64,000 bases of DNA from an uncultured Azospirillum sp. GTDB taxonomy: Bacteria; Pseudomonadota; Alphaproteobacteria; RF32; CAG-239. Position 1 is the first letter of the stretch, and the number at the start of each line of letters is the position of its first letter. The stretch is from NCBI GenBank assembly GCA_902489795.1, contig CABUBU010000003.1, positions 9,187 to 73,186 of the forward strand. The letters are read 5' to 3'. The translations under genes were made by a program, and so were the position numbers. Shown here in pieces: positions 1 to 8,474 of the stretch. A model generated the notes under the pieces. That model searched no databases. It saw nothing but the letters and a program-made list of their open reading frames with translations, and was not told the origin of the DNA.

Positions 1-482
1 GGATCGATTTTCTGACCGCGGTTCGCGGCGGCGAACGTCAGGTCACGCTCGGCGGCCGCAACATCAACGTCAAAATCCCTTCCGGCACCGTTGACGGACA
101 GACCCTGCGCCTGAAAGGTCTGGGCAGTCCGGGGCATTATAACGGAGAAAACGGCGATGTGCTGATAACCTTAAACGTCGACAAACACCCTTATTTCGGG
201 CTGGAAGGACAGAATATTACCATGGAACTGCCGATCACCGTCAAAGAAGCAGTTTTGGGCGCCAAAATTACCGTACCTACCATCGACGGTCAGGTGGCGG
301 TCAAAATCCCGTCCTATGCCGGCAGCGGCGACAAACTGCGCCTGAAAGGCAAGGGCATCAAAAACCGCAACGGGCAGGGAGATCAGCTGATTACCCTGAA
401 GATCGTCGCGCCGCGCAACAAAAATCCGGAGCTGGAGAGAGTTCTGCAAAGCATGCCGGATGAGAATGTCAGGACTTTTTAA
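1..482 (+). CDS. DnaJ/CbpA-type co-chaperone, C-terminal part (5' truncated by window edge)
   Basis: The open frame runs in from the left edge, beginning at base 3 with IDFLTAVRGGERQVTLGG, and ends at the TAA at 480-482. The visible 159 residues form the two beta-barrel substrate-binding domains of the DnaJ C-terminal region, recognised by the motifs NVKIPSGTVDGQTLRLKG, then PYFGLEGQNI, TVKEAVLGAK and GDKLRLKGKGI. Members of this family present unfolded clients to DnaK in the cytoplasm and stimulate its ATPase. No CxxCxGxG zinc-finger repeats are visible in this part. The directness of the linker suggests a CbpA-like (type II) protein rather than canonical DnaJ, but the J domain lies outside the window, so this stays open. 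The stop codon overlaps the next start by one base, implying translational coupling. Confidence 0.9.
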   Translation, partial: IDFLTAVRGGERQVTLGGRNINVKIPSGTVDGQTLRLKGLGSPGHYNGENGDVLITLNVDKHPYFGLEGQNITMELPITVKEAVLGAKITVPTIDGQVAVKIPSYAGSGDKLRLKGKGIKNRNGQGDQLITLKIVAPRNKNPELERVLQSMPDENVRTF

Positions 483-1048
483 TGCTTCTGGAGGCTTTGC
501 GCGACTTTGAATGGTACAACGAGGCGGCGGACGTCGCTTTCGGCGAGCGCGGCGTGCGGGTGACGGCAGCGCCGCAGACCGATTTCTGGCAGGATGCCGT
601 CCGCGGCTATCATCGGGACAGCGGTCATTTCTTTTTTGCCCGTCGCCGGGGCGCCTTTGTCATGACCGTTTGCTGGCGCTTCGGCATTCCCGTCGATTTT
701 GCCCAGTGCGGACTGATGGGGCGGGTTGACGAAAATCATTGGTTTAAAATTTCCGTCATGTCGAAAAACGGCAGTTCGCTTAACGTCGGCAGCGTCGTTA
801 CCGCCGGCGGCTGTTCGGACATGGCGCTGACGCCGCTTTCCGCCGGCGCGTCGGAAATCTGGTTCCGGCTGAAGAAAAACGACGACGGCACCTGCGAATT
901 GTCCTATTCCGTCAACGGCGTGGTTTTTGTTCCGGTTCGCTTGTTCCGCCTGCCGTTTGCCGACGATGTGCTTTCTGCCGGCGTTTTCGCCTGCAGTCCG
1001 TCGGACAAGCCCTATACCGCCCTGCTGACTTCGATTGATTTTTCATAA
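482..1048 (+). CDS. DUF1349 (concanavalin-like fold) protein
   Basis: This 188-residue cytoplasmic protein has no signal peptide. It matches the DUF1349 pattern: an early WYNEA/DFWQDA segment, CGLMGRVDENHWFKISV (the usual 'a.l.v..d...W.K.gve' strand), a serine-rich middle strand, WFRLKKNDDG, and a closing VGVF/AGVFACSP strand. The family adopts a jelly-roll concanavalin-like fold and has been linked in yeast to regulation of enolase-like activity, but no reaction is established. Its ATG overlaps the dnaJ-like stop by one base, so it is probably the second gene of that operon. The length is typical for the family and I see no damage. Confidence 0.75.
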   Translation: MLLEALRDFEWYNEAADVAFGERGVRVTAAPQTDFWQDAVRGYHRDSGHFFFARRRGAFVMTVCWRFGIPVDFAQCGLMGRVDENHWFKISVMSKNGSSLNVGSVVTAGGCSDMALTPLSAGASEIWFRLKKNDDGTCELSYSVNGVVFVPVRLFRLPFADDVLSAGVFACSPSDKPYTALLTSIDFS

Positions 1049-1084
1049 GACGCGCGTGAAATTTTTTGTTCCGGCATCTGGTGT

Positions 1085-1729
1085 ATGAAATATTGCAAAA
1101 TTGACAACCGTTCTCCCGGGCTGATTCTCTTTTTTTCCGGCTGGGGGTGTGATAAAAACCAGTTCGTCAATTTGTGCGATACCGATGACGTTTTGATTTT
1201 CTGGAATTATCAAGATCTGGAACTGGATTTTGACTTTTCCGCTTAAGAAAGGATCAATCTTGTTGCCTATTCTGCCGGTGTCTTTGCTGCTGCAGCGCTA
1301 AGCCGGCGTCTGCCGCCTCTGCAAAAGAAAACAGCGGTCAACGGTAACCCATATCTGTTTGACGAAAAACTAGGGTTGTCGTCGGCAATGGTGGAAACTT
1401 TCCGCGGAATTACGGCAGGAAATTATCTGTTCTTTCGCCGCGAATATATGGTGGAAGACGAAGATGAATTTATCCTCTACAATCGTCAGGAAAATTGCCG
1501 TACGATTGAGAGCCGCACCCGTGAACTGGAATGTTTGCAACAGCTCTATGAACGGGAAAAAACAGTCTTAGTCCCGATTTTTGATGCTGCGCTGATTTCC
1601 GATCACGACCGGATTTTTAACCTTGAGAGCCAGCGGCAGTTTTACGGAAGCAAAATGAAAATTTTGCCAAATGCCAAACACCATGATTTCTTCCGTTTCT
1701 TCTCTCTGGCGGAAATCTTAAATTACTGA
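1085..1729 (+). pseudogene. bioG: bioG-like pimeloyl-ACP methyl ester esterase (DUF452), broken by an in-frame TAA
   Basis: One reading frame from the ATG at 1085 to the TGA at 1727-1729 encodes a full BioG-like protein of about 214 codons, interrupted only by TAA at 1244-1246. Before the stop come LILFFSGWGCDKNQF (family: LILYFAGWG) and LELDFDFSA. Directly after it, in the same frame, come ERINLVAYSAGVFAAAAL (nucleophile Ser in the family's AWSMG position), NGNPYLFDEKLGLS, the acid site DRIF and the catalytic-His segment NAKHHDFFRF. The family usually has Tyr at the stop position (DLSAY/FSAYE), so a TAC/TAT to TAA change explains it. BioG makes pimeloyl-ACP for biotin synthesis; no other bio gene is in the window. 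Conservation on both sides suggests the loss is recent. A sequencing error or re-initiation downstream is possible. Confidence 0.75.
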
Positions 1730-2270
1730 TTGTCTATCGCTTTTTGCCTTATCGTATGAATGTCGGCCGGAATTGTCTTTCCGGTTATAAAAGGACGCCT
1801 GCACCAAATTCCGGGGCGGTTTAGCGCAGGCCTTTTGGGGGTGTGGTGTTCAAAAGTCCGGCATATCGTCGTTTACCCGTAAACGGGAAAAATTCATCGT
1901 CATTTAACTTTGTGCTGCACCTTTTAACTGATGTTGGATCTTTTTTGCCTCCTTCCGGGCATACCTGCCGGCAGCATTGACATGCTGTTCACGATACTAA
2001 CTTAAATCCGAATTTCTCATCGTTTTTCCTTTAAAGCCGTTCAAGGCGTTGTTTGCCGGGTATTATGAGGGGCATATGGCATGATCCGCTCTGTCATGCT
2101 GTCTCTTTTAGGAGTATTGTTTTCGTCTTCGGACGGTTCACATTGTAAAAAACTTTTGACGATGTTCCAGTGCAAAGACAAAACGGTATTCGGGGCTGCT
2201 TATACAGGCTGCCGTATGCATGGATATTCACAGAAAACTCTTCTTCAGGATGGTCTGATGGAAAACGGCA
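1730..2270. other. Intergenic region without a supported gene
   Basis: No reading frame here has family resemblance or a ribosome binding site. Two short hairpins are visible: CCGGAA/TTCCGG near 1776-1793, and GCCTGC pairing with GCAGGC around 1798-1830. The second is followed by CCTTTTGGGG and is not a convincing terminator. An open frame begins at 2081 and runs into the purine tract, but its composition argues against coding. Confidence 0.5.
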
Positions 2271-2274
2271 GATG

Positions 2275-2470
2275 TTTTTTTATCCGCCAAGAACAAAGTG
2301 TAAAGGAAGCGGGAAAAAAGGGAGAGAAGGAAAGGGGAGAGGGAGGGGAAAACAGAGAAAAAAAGAAAAGAAAAAAAATTCAGGCCTGGTCAAGTGATTC
2401 TTTGATGAGAGAGGAGGAAGATGAAAGGAAAAGTGGGGAAAGAAGAAAATGTTGCCTGTTCATTGAACCA
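2275..2470 (+). repeat. Polypurine tract, copy A of a recurring element
   Basis: The plus strand is almost entirely A and G over about 110 bases (2308-2380), and again from 2405 to 2450. The entry sequence TTTTTATCCGCCAAGAACAAAG resembles the entry of the tract at 45785-45808 (TTTTATATACGCAATGAACAAAG). The exit, TTGAACCATGCATCAGGCGC at about 2463-2482, resembles the exits of the other two copies. The conserved ends with a hypervariable purine core suggest a diverged member of one repeat family rather than a gene. Conceptual translation is Lys/Arg/Glu-rich low complexity. Confidence 0.5.
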
Positions 2471-2480
2471 TGCATCAGGC

Positions 2481-2922
2481 GCGGCGTTTGAAACATAAAC
2501 TTCCGCGGGTTGACGCAGGCGGTGTCAGCCATTCCATTCCCCAAACGCCTGTCCCCAAACCGTGCCGGCAAGCGCCTGTTCGTCCGGCAGAGCGGGAATA
2601 TGCCTGTTTCTGTCTGTTCACGCGGCGTTTGAAACATAAACTTCCGCGGGTTGACGCAGGCGGTGTCAGCCATTCCATTCCCCAAACGCCTGTCCCCAAA
2701 CCGTGCCGGCAAGCGCCTGTTCGTCCGGCAGAGCGGGAATATGCCTGTTTCTGTCTGTTCACGCGGCGTTTGAAACATAAACTTCCGCGGGTTGACGCAG
2801 GCGGTGTCAGCCATTCCATTCCCCAAACGCCTGTCCCCAAACCGTGCCGGCAAGCGCCTGTTCGTCCGGCAGAACGGGAATATGTCTGCTTCTGTCTGTT
2901 CACGCGGCTTTTGAAACATAAA
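2481..2922. repeat. Tandem repeat: three 141-bp units plus a 19-bp fragment
   Basis: Units run 2481-2621, 2622-2762 and 2763-2903, with a partial fourth start to about 2922. Units one and two read as identical; unit three differs by three substitutions near its right end. The unit length is 47 codons, so frames stay open across all copies on both strands, which explains long repetitive open frames that I do not accept as genes. Each unit holds two inverted repeats: CAGGCG with CGCCTG, and TGCCGG with CCGGCA. It abuts the exit of polypurine copy A. Confidence 0.9.
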
Positions 2923-2978
2923 AACAGGAAGAAAACGGGTGTCTTCCTCCTGTTAAAAAGGATGTTCGTGTTTTGTGC

Positions 2979-3566
2979 TTATTCGTAGAACCAGGCAATG
3001 CCGCATTTGTAAAAAGAGTGACAGTCGCAGAACTTTGCAGCATTTGCCGGCGTCAAAGGAGTGTCTTCTACCTTAAACTCGCCAAAGTCAAGATTGGAAG
3101 GAAAACCGCGAGGAGGTACCACCCCTGTAGGGCTGACAACAAGATATCGCAGTCCGCTGCCGGCGCCCCCCCAGTCGAAAGAGGCAAGCGTGATGCAGGT
3201 TTTTTGGGACAGACCGTTGTAAACAAAAACGAAGCCTTTGTTTTGGGAGATAGATCTGACAAATACTTCACCGTCGAAACGATTCAACAGTCGCTTATTC
3301 ATACCGGTAATTCTGTGAACCCCTTCAACAAGACTTGATTCCAACGCCAGTTTGTTTAACCCCTCATAGCTTTGCTGATCGGCATATAAATTTTTGATTT
3401 TTTTGGTTGTCGTACTGATGTCGACAATTGTTTTGTCGATATTTATTTTTTCCATTGCCTTGGAGTATGCGGCTATACCTCCGATTGATAAAACGCCGAT
3501 AACAGCCAATACACCTAATATTTCGACCATTGAGCGTCCGCTCTGGTTATTGTGGTAATGTTGCAT
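2979..3566 (-). CDS. Orphan type IV prepilin-like protein
   Basis: This 195-residue protein starts with a short leader and QSG followed by RSMVEILGVLAVIGVLS. It has the prepilin cleavage glycine, a Glu at position +5 of the mature protein and a hydrophobic alpha-1 helix, so a prepilin peptidase should process it for assembly in a type IV pilus at the inner membrane. The globular domain keeps the pattern of the PilS-like pilin at 6057-6653 (NLY..Q.SYEGL, then FDGEVFV, then Y.GLSQKTC), and ends with two Cys pairs. The ATG at 3566 has GAAGG nine bases upstream. It lies about 2.5 kb from the end of the pil operon and may be a minor or alternative pilin. The 170 bases upstream are strongly AT-rich. 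Confidence 0.8.
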   Translation of the reverse strand: MQHYHNNQSGRSMVEILGVLAVIGVLSIGGIAAYSKAMEKINIDKTIVDISTTTKKIKNLYADQQSYEGLNKLALESSLVEGVHRITGMNKRLLNRFDGEVFVRSISQNKGFVFVYNGLSQKTCITLASFDWGGAGSGLRYLVVSPTGVVPPRGFPSNLDFGEFKVEDTPLTPANAAKFCDCHSFYKCGIAWFYE

Positions 3567-3735
3567 ACTGTATAGCCTTCATAAGAACAATTCATATAAG
3601 AAATATGTTATTCTAAATAAAATTAAAATACAAGTGGTTTATATACCTTTAATACACATATAACCAATTGTTTTATATGTTTTTTTTTTTTGATTCCTGA
3701 AAAATGTCACAAAAATGTAACAAAATATCAGTCTT

Positions 3736-5511
3736 TTATGGCTTGTATAATTTAAACTTTTTAATACCGATTGCCAAATAGTCTGATTTTTCCGTTTTGG
3801 CGTTTCGTTGAAATCTGATCAGTAAATTTTTATCTTTGCCGAGTATGCTTTGAGAAAAACAGAGTTTTTGGCGGAAAGGTGCTTGTTTGTCGGTGGAAAT
3901 TACCCATTTATCCCTGTTTTTTCCATTAATTGATACATCAATTACAGCCGGTTTGTCATGTTTTTCAAACATGAGAATAAATTCAATGTCCAGACATATG
4001 TTCTCAACCTTTGAAAGGTCGACTTTAAGATGCAGGCCGTCCGTCCATATTGTTTGGACTTTCTTATAATGCGTGAGGGCGTACCGGACAATCTCGGCAG
4101 GATCAGTTACCTGTTTTCCGAGAGTGTAGGGAGAAGCCTTGTTAAGTTCCGGTTCTGCGGTTTGTTGCAAACTCTTATAAAAATCGGAAGATTTGCTGAA
4201 TTCAGAGTCGAGAGCCAACCCATATTTTTCTTCCAAAGTGGGGGATGGTTTCCATAAGTTTCGCCCCAATGCCAGCCCGTTGTTGCTAAAACCAATAGCT
4301 TCCAGCAGCGTCGGCGCAATATCAAGTGTTGTCCAGCGGTGGTTTTGCGGCTTCAAATCTTGTTCGGGGTTGATGATCGTAAAAAATATTTGTCGTTTTT
4401 TACGATTCGGATAAACGGAGTTTTTTCCGTATACAATATGGTCGCCAATAATAGCAATGGTTGTATTATGGGAAAAACTCTGCTTTTGTACCCATTCGAC
4501 GAAGTCTGCTGCCATTTTATCGGCGCAAAGAATCACATCGCGCTTATCACCGAATTTTTGACGGCATTCAGGGTCAAGAAAGGTTGTCGGTTCGTGCGTA
4601 TCAACCGTTGTAATTATCGAAATAAAGGGCTTTTTGGCCTCAGCCAGATGCAAAATTTCTTTTTTGGCAATGGCGTATAAAACGCTGTCTTTGATCCCCC
4701 AGTCGTTGCCTTTTGCATCGCGAGCAATAGCGGGATATTTCCTTAGCAACTCCTCTTCCCCCGCAACTGTGTCAAAGCCGTGCTGACGGACAAATTTATC
4801 CGTGTCGGCAAAGGTAATGTCGGCGCTTTTAATAAAATGAGTGTTGTAACCCTTGGTTTTCAAAATATCCGACAAGCAAGTCGCGTTCGGCAGATTGCTG
4901 TTGATGATTGAAAAAAGGTTTTTGAGCTTTGTTTCAGTTTTGTTGGGCAGACCGCAGATGCCGGCAGTCAGGGCAGAAATTGTTGCATCGGCGTACATAA
5001 GCTGCCTAAAGCCCGGAAAACTGCTGTTTTGCTCCCGCAATGCAGACAGCCTCGGGAGCAGGTTTTGCCCTTCAACATTTCTGTAACCGTCTTCCATAGA
5101 TTCCAGATAAAGGATAATCAGGTTTCGTTTGCCGTTGCTGCCGATAAAGTTTTTTTCATTTGGTGCAATATACTCTTTGTCATAAATATCTGTTGTGGAA
5201 ACTATGCCGAAGGCATATTGAAAAAGCTGGAATGTGTAAACAAACAAAGCAACGGCGACGAAGGCAATTACCATTTTGATTTTTGGCGGCAGATAATGAA
5301 CCGTTACGGCAGACAACAAGGCTGATATGCCGCAAACGACAATGAAATAATATCTGACATAGCTTCCGGCAGCGTTAATGTTCTCCGCATAAAAAAGCAG
5401 GTAATCAAACCGCGTACTGCCCCAAAAATGCAAGGTTACAACAGAAATACCCGCTAAAATGCCAAGGACAAAAAACAGGACGGAAATGAAGGCGAAATTG
5501 CAAAATTTCAT
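3736..5511 (-). CDS. OpgB/MdoB-like membrane phosphoglycerol or phosphoethanolamine transferase (sulfatase fold)
   Basis: The N-terminal 130 residues hold about four membrane helices. A periplasmic alkaline-phosphatase-superfamily domain follows, with NLIILYLESMEDGY (metal-binding strand), DATISALTAGICGLP with the likely nucleophile Thr near residue 176, THEPTTFLDPEC, and AIIGDHIVYGKNS (metal-binding Asp-His). This arrangement fits OpgB/MdoB, which transfers phosphoglycerol from phosphatidylglycerol to periplasmic glucans. LtaS-like or EptA-like transferases share the fold, so the acceptor is uncertain. A roughly 120-residue C-terminal extension looks like a beta-rich carbohydrate-binding domain. 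I prefer the ATG at 5511 over the TTG at 5523; neither has a strong Shine-Dalgarno. It is monocistronic, with no obvious link to the pili. Confidence 0.75.
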   Translation of the reverse strand: MKFCNFAFISVLFFVLGILAGISVVTLHFWGSTRFDYLLFYAENINAAGSYVRYYFIVVCGISALLSAVTVHYLPPKIKMVIAFVAVALFVYTFQLFQYAFGIVSTTDIYDKEYIAPNEKNFIGSNGKRNLIILYLESMEDGYRNVEGQNLLPRLSALREQNSSFPGFRQLMYADATISALTAGICGLPNKTETKLKNLFSIINSNLPNATCLSDILKTKGYNTHFIKSADITFADTDKFVRQHGFDTVAGEEELLRKYPAIARDAKGNDWGIKDSVLYAIAKKEILHLAEAKKPFISIITTVDTHEPTTFLDPECRQKFGDKRDVILCADKMAADFVEWVQKQSFSHNTTIAIIGDHIVYGKNSVYPNRKKRQIFFTIINPEQDLKPQNHRWTTLDIAPTLLEAIGFSNNGLALGRNLWKPSPTLEEKYGLALDSEFSKSSDFYKSLQQTAEPELNKASPYTLGKQVTDPAEIVRYALTHYKKVQTIWTDGLHLKVDLSKVENICLDIEFILMFEKHDKPAVIDVSINGKNRDKWVISTDKQAPFRQKLCFSQSILGKDKNLLIRFQRNAKTEKSDYLAIGIKKFKLYKP

Positions 5512-6000
5512 TATATATTCCAACGTTGCTTATAAGATAATTTCTGCGACAGTTATAGCAATAATAAAGTTTTCATTCAAGCCGGATCAGCAGATATCAA
5601 ATTAAATAAGTGCAAACAGAATGACAGACAAGATTCCCCCATCTGCGGAATAGCCGCTGCCGCAAACGATGCCGATTGTTTTGAAGTTCAAATGCTTGCT
5701 TCCGAAACTCTGCAGGCCTCAGTATTAGATTGGAGTGTCTGCGTTTGCTTGCCTATACCGATGCTTAGAATATATATTATACTGGAGAATTTTGGCTAAA
5801 GCAGCAACAAAAGTTGTGGTCTGGGTATGCGCGCAATTGTGATAATGTTACTGTCAGACTGTTTTCTCATCCCGTTTCAAATAAATCAGCAGTTTCTGCA
5901 AGTCAAACCATCTCGACTTCAATAGCAAAGGAGTTTTTTATACGCTAAACTATAAGCTCTTTATTTATAACCACACGCTTGGCGCGTGGTTTTCATGATA
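5512..6000. other. Intergenic region with a possible solo IS200-type end
   Basis: I see no gene in these 490 bases. The segment 5926-5957 (AGCAAAGGAGTTTTTTATACGC) resembles the sequence between tnpA and the purine tract in the IS200-associated repeats at 43 and 45.8 kb. It is followed by the hairpin CCACACGC-TTG-GCGCGTGG at 5971-5989. That hairpin is similar to CCTCACG-TAAAA-CGCGTGG at 45190-45208, at the far end of the right IS200 remnant. A solo transposon end is a reasonable but unproven reading. Confidence 0.35.
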
Positions 6001-6001
6001 C

Positions 6002-6037
6002 AAAAAAAAAGAGGAAAATATTAAATTTTCCTCTTTT
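6002..6037 (-). terminator. Intrinsic terminator after pilS (bidirectional shape)
   Basis: GAGGAAAAT and ATTTTCCTC form a stem with an ATTAA-type loop at 6011-6033. It is flanked by an A-run on the left, which becomes the U-run on minus, and a T-run on the right. It lies about 20 bases beyond the pilS stop. Confidence 0.8.
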
Positions 6038-6056
6038 TAGTATCTTATTCCGTAGA

Positions 6057-6653
6057 TTAGTTGTAGTTCCACACAACAACGTTCGTATCACCGGAACCGT
6101 TGCAGCCTTTTGCTGCTGTAGCCAAAGACAACGGTAATGATGCATTTGCGGTTGTGCCGGAATTAGTCGGTAACTTTGTTACAGCAGCGTTACCGCTAGC
6201 ATCAACACCTACACCGATCAAACCGGAACCAGAGCCTGAACCCCAGTCAGATGAACCAAGAGCCACACAGGCTTCCTTGCCCAAACCGGTAAAAGTAACC
6301 CAGAAACTGCGACCGTCAGTACTCGCTTCAACAAATACCTTGCCATTGAAAGCATTAAATGCTTCTGTTGCCGAGGTCGTCTTTTTTCCGTTCAACATTT
6401 CAGCGCCGATCGCACCCATCTGGATGGCGACTTGAGTGGTCAGACCTGAATAGTTCGGCTGACCGGAGTACAATGTACGAACGTTGGCAACGGTCATAGA
6501 AACCTGATCCATAACTTTTGATAATTTGAACTTAGACATAGCTTTCGAATAACCGGCGATACCGCCAACCGACAAAACGCCGATAATGGCCAGAACGCCG
6601 AGCATTTCAACCATGGAACGTCCACTCTGTTCACTCTTGTATAAAGTCTTCAT
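6057..6653 (-). CDS. pilS: Major type IVb prepilin (PilS-like)
   Basis: The protein is about 198 residues. The N-terminus is MKTLYKSEQSG followed by RSMVEMLGVLAIIGVLS, so prepilin peptidase would cut after the Gly, leaving Glu at +5. The hydrophobic stem is followed by a globular beta-rich domain (LYSGQPNYSGL, FNGKVFVE, FTGLGKEACVALGSSDWG) ending in a second Cys (KGCNGSG). The two Cys probably form the D-loop disulfide of type IVb pilins. It is the promoter-distal end of an R64-like pil operon, where PilS is the thin-pilus subunit. Choosing the ATG at 6653 gives GGGAG six bases upstream; the earlier in-frame start at 6683 has none. It has its own promoter candidate and a terminator, consistent with high expression. 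Confidence 0.85.
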   Translation of the reverse strand: MKTLYKSEQSGRSMVEMLGVLAIIGVLSVGGIAGYSKAMSKFKLSKVMDQVSMTVANVRTLYSGQPNYSGLTTQVAIQMGAIGAEMLNGKKTTSATEAFNAFNGKVFVEASTDGRSFWVTFTGLGKEACVALGSSDWGSGSGSGLIGVGVDASGNAAVTKLPTNSGTTANASLPLSLATAAKGCNGSGDTNVVVWNYN

Positions 6654-6689
6654 TTTTTTCTCCCAAAAAAAATCATATTCCAAGTAATT

Positions 6690-6718
6690 ATAATAGCCAA
6701 TTTTTAGCTATAATACAA
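6690..6718 (-). promoter_or_regulatory. Candidate sigma70 promoter for pilS
   Basis: On the minus strand TTGTAT (6713-6718) and TATTAT (6690-6695) are separated by exactly 17 bases. This places transcription start near 6684, about 30 bases before the pilS ATG. It lies in the 100-base AT-rich gap between the minor pilin-like gene and pilS, and would allow independent high expression of the pilin. Confidence 0.5.
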
Positions 6719-6756
6719 GTCGTTTTTAGCCTGATACGATAAAATCCGCCACAAAA

Positions 6757-7305
6757 TTATTCCATTGTCCACAGGACTTTGGATCCGTTGCGACAGATTT
6801 TCTTCGCTTCCGGCCGGCTAACCGGCAGCTTGAAGGTCTCTTCTCCCCAACTGAAGCTCTGACGGTTGTCTTTGCCGACGATGGTGACCTGTAAGAGGCC
6901 TAATTCTTCCGGTCGTTCAAAACGGTAGGCCGCAAGGGCAATGCATTCCCCCGTGTTCAATCCGCTGTAAACGACATCAAAACTGCGCTCTCCGGGCATC
7001 ACGGTATCGCCGTTTTCCCCGCTTCCGATTTTTACCGGTTTCCCGAGAGCATTAATCAATTTGCCGCCATCATAGGACAAATTGGTTAACATATTGTTAT
7101 CAATTGTCGACTGGGTGCTCAATCCCCAGTAATCAACCCGGCTGGCATAGTTTTTGCGAACCAGCCGGGCGATTTCTTCCACCTGCAGTGCCGCTTCTTC
7201 CACTTTTTGGTTTGGCGAAACATATTGCCGGACAATAAGTACGATCGCTGCCGTCATTATCGCAAGCAAAACATACAGTTGGCGTGTTTGCAGATGCCTG
7301 TTCAT
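6757..7305 (-). CDS. Minor pilin-like protein without a prepilin cleavage motif
   Basis: This 182-residue protein has an N-terminal membrane helix (LYVLLAIMTAAIVLIV) and a periplasmic domain that follows the PilS pattern: VRKNYASRVDYWGLST, GERSFDVVYSGLNTGECIALA and a late Cys (KKICRNGS). It lacks the Gly-X-Ser/Phe...Glu prepilin signature, so it may stay anchored in the inner membrane. It sits between pilR and pilS, with its start two bases from the pilR stop. R64 has no obvious equivalent at this place. It may prime pilus assembly or hold a pilin-like domain in the basal body; both ideas are inference. Confidence 0.6.
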   Translation of the reverse strand: MNRHLQTRQLYVLLAIMTAAIVLIVRQYVSPNQKVEEAALQVEEIARLVRKNYASRVDYWGLSTQSTIDNNMLTNLSYDGGKLINALGKPVKIGSGENGDTVMPGERSFDVVYSGLNTGECIALAAYRFERPEELGLLQVTIVGKDNRQSFSWGEETFKLPVSRPEAKKICRNGSKVLWTME

Positions 7306-7306
7306 G

Positions 7307-8431
7307 TTACATACCCATCGAACTGGTGATTTGGTCTTGCATTTCGAACGTGCCCATAACCGCCCAAGCGATAACGCCGGAAACCATCAGCAGGGCGACC
7401 ATGTTCAAAATGCTGGCCTTTTGTTCAATAACGTAGGCGGATTCGTCCAGCCAGTTGTTGGCCAGATTTTCCAACGCTTCTTCAAAGTTATCCATTTCCG
7501 AATAAATCTTCAGGTCGCCGATAATTTCCGCGTCCGGAAAATCCAGTTTCGTTTTGGACAGTGCCTGACCTAAGTTGTCACCGTTGTTGACGAACACCAG
7601 AGCCTTGTCTATCCGCTCCTTTAAATATCGTGTCGAATCTTTACGCAAAGCGCGCATCGCGTTCGATACCGGTGTTCCGCCCTTGACCAGCGCCGACATG
7701 GCCAAAAGCCAGGTAATGCCGACAAAGGTCTTATACAGTGACCATGGCGGCAGGTGGTCGGCAATCGTCCGTGTTGGGCCGGTCCAAATGCCGATCGTCA
7801 GGTAAATCAAAAGCATAATGGCCGGCAAAATCGAAAAAGCGACGACCCAGTATTCCTGAATCCAGCTGGACAGCTCGACCAGGGTTTTGGCCGTGCCCTG
7901 CCATCGCGTGTTTGGCGCGGCTTCAATCATCGGCGGCACCATGAAGGCGCCGATACCGTAAATGATCAAAACAACCATCATCATCAGAAACGCCGGGTAT
8001 GAAATGGCGCTGATAATCGGACGGATCATCTTGGTGGTGCCTTCGGTCACGCGGATCAGGTTGTAAAGCGCGCCTTCCAGGTCGGAAACGTCGCCCACCG
8101 AAAGCATCAGCCGCTCACGATCCGGCGCCCATCCTTTGAGCGCGTCGGAAAACGACATACCGTTCTGCAGTCCGTAACCCCACTGGGCAATGGCAATCGC
8201 CAGCGGTTCGCTCGGATTTTTGCCGTCGTTGGTGATGGTGGCATGCAGCATGTCGAGCGCGTTCATCAGTGAAAAACGGTTGCTCATCAATGACGCGATT
8301 TTCCGATAGATTTTTAAACGTGTTTGCCCGGATGTCAGGCAGATGATCTTGGCATAATAAATTTCTATGGCGTTAACTTTTTTTAGTGCCTGACTGAGGT
8401 TTGAGGCCGAATCTCTTTTCTTTTCATCCAT
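7307..8431 (-). CDS. pilR: Type IVb pilus inner-membrane platform protein PilR (GspF/PilC family)
   Basis: The 374-residue protein has the double GspF arrangement. A cytoplasmic helical domain (KIYRKIASLMSNRFSLMNALDML, residues about 38-160) precedes two membrane helices (PAFLMMMVVLIIYGIGAFMV and VVAFSILPAIMLLIYLTIGIW). A second copy of the domain (WLLAMSALVKGGTPVSNAMRAL) precedes a last helix (LLMVSGVIAWAVMGTF). Such proteins couple the assembly ATPase to pilin extraction from the membrane. Its place directly after the pilQ-type ATPase and before the pilins matches R64 pilQ-pilR-pilS. The 43-base gap to pilQ leaves it in the same transcript. Confidence 0.85.
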   Translation of the reverse strand: MDEKKRDSASNLSQALKKVNAIEIYYAKIICLTSGQTRLKIYRKIASLMSNRFSLMNALDMLHATITNDGKNPSEPLAIAIAQWGYGLQNGMSFSDALKGWAPDRERLMLSVGDVSDLEGALYNLIRVTEGTTKMIRPIISAISYPAFLMMMVVLIIYGIGAFMVPPMIEAAPNTRWQGTAKTLVELSSWIQEYWVVAFSILPAIMLLIYLTIGIWTGPTRTIADHLPPWSLYKTFVGITWLLAMSALVKGGTPVSNAMRALRKDSTRYLKERIDKALVFVNNGDNLGQALSKTKLDFPDAEIIGDLKIYSEMDNFEEALENLANNWLDESAYVIEQKASILNMVALLMVSGVIAWAVMGTFEMQDQITSSMGM

Positions 8432-8474
8432 CTCTTATTATCTCCCTGTCTTCCGATAACTCCGGGTCTTGAGG

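Noticed and set aside
2081..2491. 136-residue open frame on plus across the purine tract
   Set aside because: Lys/Arg/Glu low complexity, no ribosome binding site, composition explained by the polypurine tract, no family resemblance.
2481..2922. CRISPR array
   Set aside because: The whole 141-bp unit repeats; there are no short repeats with unique spacers and no cas genes.
2380..2988. Repetitive open frames on both strands over the 141-bp array
   Set aside because: They exist because the unit is a multiple of three without stops; three frames are open at once and no start signal or family is seen.
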